Assembly (NCBI GenBank): GCA_946405575.1
Contig: CAMJHP010000028.1
Coordinates: 1-35,761, forward strand
Length of the DNA: 35,761 nt
Direction: 5' to 3'
Origin: an uncultured Bacteroidales bacterium
GTDB taxonomy: Bacteria; Bacteroidota; Bacteroidia; Bacteroidales; F082
The first letter of the stretch is position 1. Every line of letters starts with the position of its first letter. The notes under the pieces are model-generated. The model made no database searches, was not told the DNA's origin, and was given only the letters and a program-made list of their open reading frames with translations. Position numbers and translations under genes: made by a program. Below are positions 31,738 through 35,761 of the stretch, piece by piece.

Positions 31738-33779
31738 TATAGTTTTCCCAGGCCATCCTCCTTTTCATGTTTGTTCTTTAGGAGATTTGACACCTCCCAT
31801 GCGAGATAGTCAGCCACGGTACACTTAAAGTCTTCAAGGGATGGGCGTGTGTCAATAGGAGCGGTTTGGTTCCAATCGTCACCTCTATTGGGATCAATAT
31901 GTCCTTCATAGAAATCTTGTGGGCGCAGGTAATGGAGTGCTGAACTTCCATTGCGTACCACATTGACCACTTCTTCATAGCGTTCTCTTGCATGGTCGGT
32001 GTCGCGAAGATTCACAGAGGCTTTCTTGCGGTTAGAACGGGTGTAGCCATCGTTGCTGAAGTCGATGAAGCGAACAACATCACCCTTCTGATGTGCTTCA
32101 CCCACTCGGAATACATAAATATTTGTCTGTACAGAACTTTTGCCAATGAAAAGGTCAATGGGCATCTTGATGCTTGCCAATAGCGTGGAATGTTGAAGAA
32201 TACGGCGGTTGTAGTTGACCGCCTTGCCGCTACCAGCCGAGTTCTGGATAATGATGGCCGCATAACCGTGGCTCATCATGGAGAGTGCACGTTCTACAAA
32301 GACCATGCCGTTACCAGGCGCAGAGTATGGTGGGTTAAGGACAAAGGCATCGGCAGGGAAAGAACGCGAGGTATTGCCAAATCCATAGTTGCCGTCAAAA
32401 TCAAGAAGAGAGTCGCGATTCAAGATATTAGAGGAGCCGTCACCCATGAGTATCATATTGAGGATGGCAAGCATATAAATATTCTCCAGTATCTCAAGGC
32501 CAAGCAATTGATTGGCTTTGATTTCCGCCTCTTTAATGAGGAGTTTTTCGGGCGAATGAATATTGGCTTTGGCATCTGCCAGCATCTCGTTCATTGCAGC
32601 AACAAGTAGGCCTGCACTTCCAGTAGCAAAGTCCCAAACATAACTATTTCGATTTACACGTGCCAGCCGTACCAAAAGGGTGGCAACATAGGAAGGAGTG
32701 AGAACTACATCATTTAACTTATCTTGTGTAAACCCAAGCCATTGATACATTTCATTAAAAAGCCGCCCTGTGAAATCTGTCGACAATCCAATCTTGTAAT
32801 AAATGCCAAGATCATCAACAATCTTACAGAACACACGTTTAAGTTGACTTTCACCGCCAACAGGACGATTTATGTTTTCAGTGGTAAGGGTGTTTTGTAG
32901 CGTGCGTACAATAAGGGCTTGCTTGTCTTCAGGAATATTCTTTTGACTAAGGAAGGCTTCAATTTTTCGCACGATGATGTCGCCATCGCGATTGCCAAGT
33001 TCGGTGCTGGATGAAAGATCGGCTTTTTCTAAAGGTTTCACCTTGCCAGGAATACCAAGTGTGGCTATAATGGTGGCTGCAACAAGGTAAACGCGCCCAC
33101 TTTCCGAGATCCCTTTTTCGTTTTGGTAAATATCATTGTTGAGTTTGACAAGGCTGACATTAATCTCTTGCTCACGGCGTCGTTTAAGTTTTTCGAGTTC
33201 TTCTGGACTAAGGCTGAGATTACGCACTTGTTCAACAAATGTCTCAAAATGTTTTGGAGCGAGAAATGATAAATCCGAATAATCACCTACACACTGTCCT
33301 ACACCAAAATTATTCTTACCGACATAGTAAACCCCAATCTCATGATGTAATTTTTCGGTAGCTTGGTCGCGATAGCCAGTGATACCTATTGCAATAACAT
33401 GTTCATAAGAAGTGTAATGCAATAGAGCATTTGCATAGTGAACAGCACCGTTGACAGCATATTGACTGATATTCTTGTAATCAGGTTGTCCTTTGGCGTT
33501 TCTGTTGGCCACTTGCCCTTCGGCATCACGTTTGACAAGTTTGTCTTTATACCCTTTGAATTCTATAAGCACTGGCCACCAATTGCCGCGACTGTCTTTC
33601 AGTAGCAGGTTGCAATCTGGGCGATTACCGCCGCTGCCTCCTTGTTTCGACTCGTATTCAAGCAGTGCATTCTTTATTTCAGCATTGGGAGCATCCTGCT
33701 CTATGTAGTATGTGAGTTTGTATTGTTTGAGCCAACCATGTGCGAGGTCTGCTATTTGTGGTTCTACTGATTGAGCCAT
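31737..33779 (-). CDS. BcgI-like fused restriction nuclease and adenine methyltransferase
   Basis: The 680-residue protein joins a PD-(D/E)XK nuclease (RPDCNLLLKD with Asp55; WWPVLIEFKGY with Glu73 and Lys75) to an N6-adenine methyltransferase (helical part about 260-350; SAM motif I VWDFATGSAGLLVAA at about 381-395; catalytic motif IV VLNPPYS, Asn482-Pro-Pro-Tyr485). Together with a separate S subunit this is the layout of BcgI-type (type IIB/IIG-like) systems, where one polypeptide both cuts and methylates and the S subunit chooses the site. No hsdR helicase gene is present, which argues against classical type I. It starts at ATG 33779, 15 bases after the DUF5131 gene. Confidence 0.85.
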   Translation of the reverse strand: MAQSVEPQIADLAHGWLKQYKLTYYIEQDAPNAEIKNALLEYESKQGGSGGNRPDCNLLLKDSRGNWWPVLIEFKGYKDKLVKRDAEGQVANRNAKGQPDYKNISQYAVNGAVHYANALLHYTSYEHVIAIGITGYRDQATEKLHHEIGVYYVGKNNFGVGQCVGDYSDLSFLAPKHFETFVEQVRNLSLSPEELEKLKRRREQEINVSLVKLNNDIYQNEKGISESGRVYLVAATIIATLGIPGKVKPLEKADLSSSTELGNRDGDIIVRKIEAFLSQKNIPEDKQALIVRTLQNTLTTENINRPVGGESQLKRVFCKIVDDLGIYYKIGLSTDFTGRLFNEMYQWLGFTQDKLNDVVLTPSYVATLLVRLARVNRNSYVWDFATGSAGLLVAAMNEMLADAKANIHSPEKLLIKEAEIKANQLLGLEILENIYMLAILNMILMGDGSSNILNRDSLLDFDGNYGFGNTSRSFPADAFVLNPPYSAPGNGMVFVERALSMMSHGYAAIIIQNSAGSGKAVNYNRRILQHSTLLASIKMPIDLFIGKSSVQTNIYVFRVGEAHQKGDVVRFIDFSNDGYTRSNRKKASVNLRDTDHARERYEEVVNVVRNGSSALHYLRPQDFYEGHIDPNRGDDWNQTAPIDTRPSLEDFKCTVADYLAWEVSNLLKNKHEKEDGLGKL

Positions 33780-33794
33780 AATGACAATTATTAT

Positions 33795-34520
33795 TTACAC
33801 CGGCATTGCTTGAAACACTTTGCCGTTGATTAATTTTCCGTTTTTGTGTTTGTTGCGCTTTACTCCATCGCTGCCCCAAGTGCCCCATTGTTTGAAGAAG
33901 AAAGCTGAATCTTGTTGCTTACATTGCTCCTGTATGCTAAGTACCCACTCTTCGCGCATGGGTCGTGCCTGCGGACCACTTTCACCACCTACAATCACCC
34001 AATCGATATAGGTCAAGTCCAGCTCGCCCAAGTCTTCTATCAGTGGTTCACAAGAAAGGAACCGTATCGGGGCATTCAACACACGCAAGCAATCAATGCG
34101 TTGTTTTGACTGTTGCGCCTCTACCGTTACACCGAGCCAAACATTGTCCGGAACGTCATTCATCAAGAAATATTCAGCCATACGCTCGGCACGCTTGGTG
34201 AGCAACTGGTAGCGGTGCTGCGGGGTGTGGCGGATGGTGTCCATCACACGGTCAATGAAATTGAAAGGCACATTTTGGTGGAACAGGTCACTCATCGAAC
34301 AAACAAAGATAGTGTGCGGCTGTCGCCATTCCAATGGTTCATATAAACACTCCTCATGAAGCCTCACTTCAAAACCATTGGCATATTTTTCTAACCCCAT
34401 AGCTTTCAGTCTTCGCGACATCATCTCGGCATAGCAATGAGCACATCCTGGCGATGTCTTGGTACAGCCCGTGACGGGATTCCAAGTCTTGTCAGTCCAT
34501 TCTATCTTTGTGGTTTTCAT
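33795..34520 (-). CDS. Phage Gp37/Gp68-family three-Cys protein (DUF5131)
   Basis: The 241-residue protein has the hallmark start KTTKIEWTDKTWNPVTGCTK and the three-cysteine motif C-x6-C-x2-C (Cys19, Cys26, Cys29 in GCTKTSPGCAHCYAE), suggesting an Fe-S cluster as in radical-SAM-like proteins. Other family motifs: IFVCSMSDLFHQ, YQLLTKRAERM, NVWLGVTVEAQQ, WVIVGGESGPQARPM and FFFKQWGTWG. Reaction unknown; nucleic-acid modification is a common guess. It lies directly after the TcmP gene (five-base gap), its named genetic partner, and directly before the nuclease-methylase. Confidence 0.85.
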   Translation of the reverse strand: MKTTKIEWTDKTWNPVTGCTKTSPGCAHCYAEMMSRRLKAMGLEKYANGFEVRLHEECLYEPLEWRQPHTIFVCSMSDLFHQNVPFNFIDRVMDTIRHTPQHRYQLLTKRAERMAEYFLMNDVPDNVWLGVTVEAQQSKQRIDCLRVLNAPIRFLSCEPLIEDLGELDLTYIDWVIVGGESGPQARPMREEWVLSIQEQCKQQDSAFFFKQWGTWGSDGVKRNKHKNGKLINGKVFQAMPV

Positions 34521-34525
34521 ATTAT

Positions 34526-35473
34526 TTATTTCCTTCCTATAATTTGACTTGCAATTTTAATTGCAGTTGGGTTGTTCGATGCACATGCAAAATGAAATAT
34601 TGGCGTATTACTTGTATTACAAAGAACAAGAGGTTGTTCCGTCACATAATCAAAAATAGTTTTCAATCTCTCGACGTATAATTGTGCAATCTTCGAAACA
34701 GGTTCTTTGACTTTTTCTATTATTTCTGCATCGCCAAAAAGTGTGTTTTCTGTCCGTTTCTTATAAAAATAATCACGTAATAGTACTTCATCAAGGCCAA
34801 AAAACGAGGTCAACTTGTTTATCAACTTTAGATCACCTTTTCTATCAAGAAGTCGGTTGATGATAACACCTGTCGGAATTAGAATCCACAAATCAGTGCC
34901 AGTGTGCTGGAGTTGTTTTATTGAGTCCCAATCCACCTGCATTCCAAACGGGTCAAGAAGAACAAGGGCTTTCAACTTATTGTTTTGATGCATTGCATTG
35001 GCGAGTTTGACAATCTCTTGGTTGGCATCGTGAGGACGGAAAACCAGTTTTTTGCCATTGCGTAAAGGCTCTAATCTAGCTTCCAAAGCAGCATTCGATT
35101 TTTCGTCAAGGTCAACAAAATAGTAATAATCAAAACCTCTTTGTTTGATGTTCAAAACTCTTTCAGCAGCTCCTTTGTAAGGAGTGAGTTCGACCTCTGA
35201 TAATTGTTGTTCATCTATCAAATTCAACATAAGTTGTTTTCCATCTTCTGTTGTTTCCTCGTTTCTCGAACCGCTGCCAGCAAAACCATCAAAGTAAATA
35301 AGCTCCCAAAGGTTGTTGTCACGGTGTTTGTTCATAATGGTCAGATACGCATTGACATATTTTTCGAAAGCGTCGAGTTTTTCCTCTGTCCATTTACCAC
35401 CCCATGAACTTGATGGTTCAGATGCCATAAAAGATCTTCTGTCCTCAGATTCTATGTTATATTGTGTTACCAT
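34526..35473 (-). CDS. tcmP: Three-Cys-motif partner protein TcmP
   Basis: The 315-residue protein matches the TcmP family: SSSWGGKWTEEKLDAFEKYV near the start, LIYFDGFAGSGSR with the SAM-like glycine motif (about 59-70), YFVDLDEKSNAALEARL, ALVLLDPFGMQVDW (about 169-182, in the place of a methyltransferase motif IV) and WILIPTGVIINRLL. This suggests a Rossmann-fold methyltransferase-like protein whose substrate is unknown. The family is named for its repeated linkage to three-Cys proteins, which is seen here with DUF5131 five bases downstream. It is the first gene of the four-gene island. Confidence 0.85.
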   Translation of the reverse strand: MVTQYNIESEDRRSFMASEPSSSWGGKWTEEKLDAFEKYVNAYLTIMNKHRDNNLWELIYFDGFAGSGSRNEETTEDGKQLMLNLIDEQQLSEVELTPYKGAAERVLNIKQRGFDYYYFVDLDEKSNAALEARLEPLRNGKKLVFRPHDANQEIVKLANAMHQNNKLKALVLLDPFGMQVDWDSIKQLQHTGTDLWILIPTGVIINRLLDRKGDLKLINKLTSFFGLDEVLLRDYFYKKRTENTLFGDAEIIEKVKEPVSKIAQLYVERLKTIFDYVTEQPLVLCNTSNTPIFHFACASNNPTAIKIASQIIGRK

Positions 35474-35519
35474 TCTTTATCAAGGCTTCTTTCTTGTGCT
35501 TAATTGTGTTTTCCCCTGT

Positions 35520-35761
35520 TCATTGTTTTAACTTACTCATAATTGCTTCATAGTGTTCTTGATAGGTTTTGTCAGGCTCTTTCAGCAGTTTCAAAGCCTT
35601 TTTCATGTGTTTTTCGGCTTCTTTGTAGTCGCCTTTCTTGTAAAGTACCCAGGCATGTGTGTCAAGATAGGTCGGGTTATTAGGTTCAGCAGTGATGGCT
35701 TTGGTTGACATTTCCAAGGCTTTGTCCAAGTCTTGGCCTTTCACGGCGAGATAATAGGCGT
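35520..35761 (-). CDS. C-terminal part of a TPR protein (cut by window edge)
   Basis: The frame is open to the window end and stops with TGA at 35520-35522. At least 79 residues are visible. They form TPR helices: LDKALEMSTKAITAEPNNPT, YLDTHAWVLYKKGDYKEAEK, HMKKALKLLKEPDKT. The YLDTHAWVLYKKG segment resembles the TPR protein that precedes DUF4292-EnvC genes in Bacteroidales. In that arrangement DUF4292 would follow directly; here the restriction island lies between. The tail QEHYEAIMSKLKQ may be native or may result from truncation by the island. Confidence 0.75.
   Translation of the reverse strand, partial: AYYLAVKGQDLDKALEMSTKAITAEPNNPTYLDTHAWVLYKKGDYKEAEKHMKKALKLLKEPDKTYQEHYEAIMSKLKQ

Noticed and set aside
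31737..33779. Classical type I HsdM
   Set aside because: The N-terminal PD-(D/E)XK motif (Asp55, Glu73, Lys75) and lack of an hsdR gene point to a BcgI-like fused enzyme.

Overview
The window is chromosomal DNA from a member of the Bacteroidota, most likely the order Bacteroidales. Evidence: promoters of the type -33 TTG / -7 TAnnTTTG recur upstream of genes; a secreted protein carries a type IX secretion (T9SS) C-terminal sorting domain; there is an EF-G paralog of the Bacteroides EF-G2 type, a FucP-type fucose transporter with a mutarotase, a DUF4292-EnvC envelope cluster and a membrane TPR regulator typical of this group. I cannot name a genus.

Layout. (1) 42-1202: a plus-strand Card1/Can2-type CARF nuclease, an accessory effector of type III CRISPR systems, whose partners must lie left of the window. 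(2) 1239-6963, all minus strand: an envelope/secretion group with a mini-lipoprotein, a T9SS cargo protein, a small secreted peptide, a membrane TPR regulator, LD-carboxypeptidase and a MORN/YwqK-repeat protein. (3) 6964-7553: an AT-rich divergent intergenic region with four TTATCAACA boxes and a 12-bp palindrome, a candidate replication origin. (4) 7554-9366 plus strand: rpiB and a LutB-like iron-sulfur protein. (5) 9465-12731 minus strand: the EF-G paralog with altered G motifs and a PfkB sugar/nucleoside kinase. (6) 13067-13140: tRNA-Asn. (7) 13291-23806 minus strand: a surface-polysaccharide cluster (CapD-like epimerase/dehydratase, mannose-1-phosphate guanylyltransferase, GT2, GNAT-like enzyme, phosphoglycosyl transferase, GT-C-like membrane protein) with a large FAD/Fe-S oxidoreductase embedded in it. 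(8) 23857-27329 minus strand: deoxysugar mutarotase, FucP, a GxxExxY protein bracketed by two copies of a palindromic repeat, and a nucleotidyltransferase-GHMP kinase fusion. (9) 27398-30027 minus strand: SprT-like protease, small lipoprotein, EnvC, DUF4292 lipoprotein. (10) 30097-35473 minus strand: a compact defense-type island of TcmP, three-Cys DUF5131 protein, BcgI-like nuclease-methylase and specificity subunit. (11) 35520-35761: the 3' end of a TPR gene.

How the parts work together. The TPR gene at the right edge and the DUF4292-EnvC pair look like one envelope gene cluster split by the four-gene island. The most unusual items are that island (TcmP + DUF5131 + BcgI-like R-M, with an S subunit that has lost a normal start and carries an extra C-terminal domain), a palindromic element translated in-frame inside the FAD/Fe-S oxidoreductase, the repeat-bracketed GxxExxY gene, the candidate origin, and the nucleotidyltransferase-GHMP fusion next to the fucose transporter. 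Perfect palindromes with 3-nt loops recur in several gaps and may be short mobile or repetitive elements. No CRISPR array, rRNA, transposase or integrase gene was seen.
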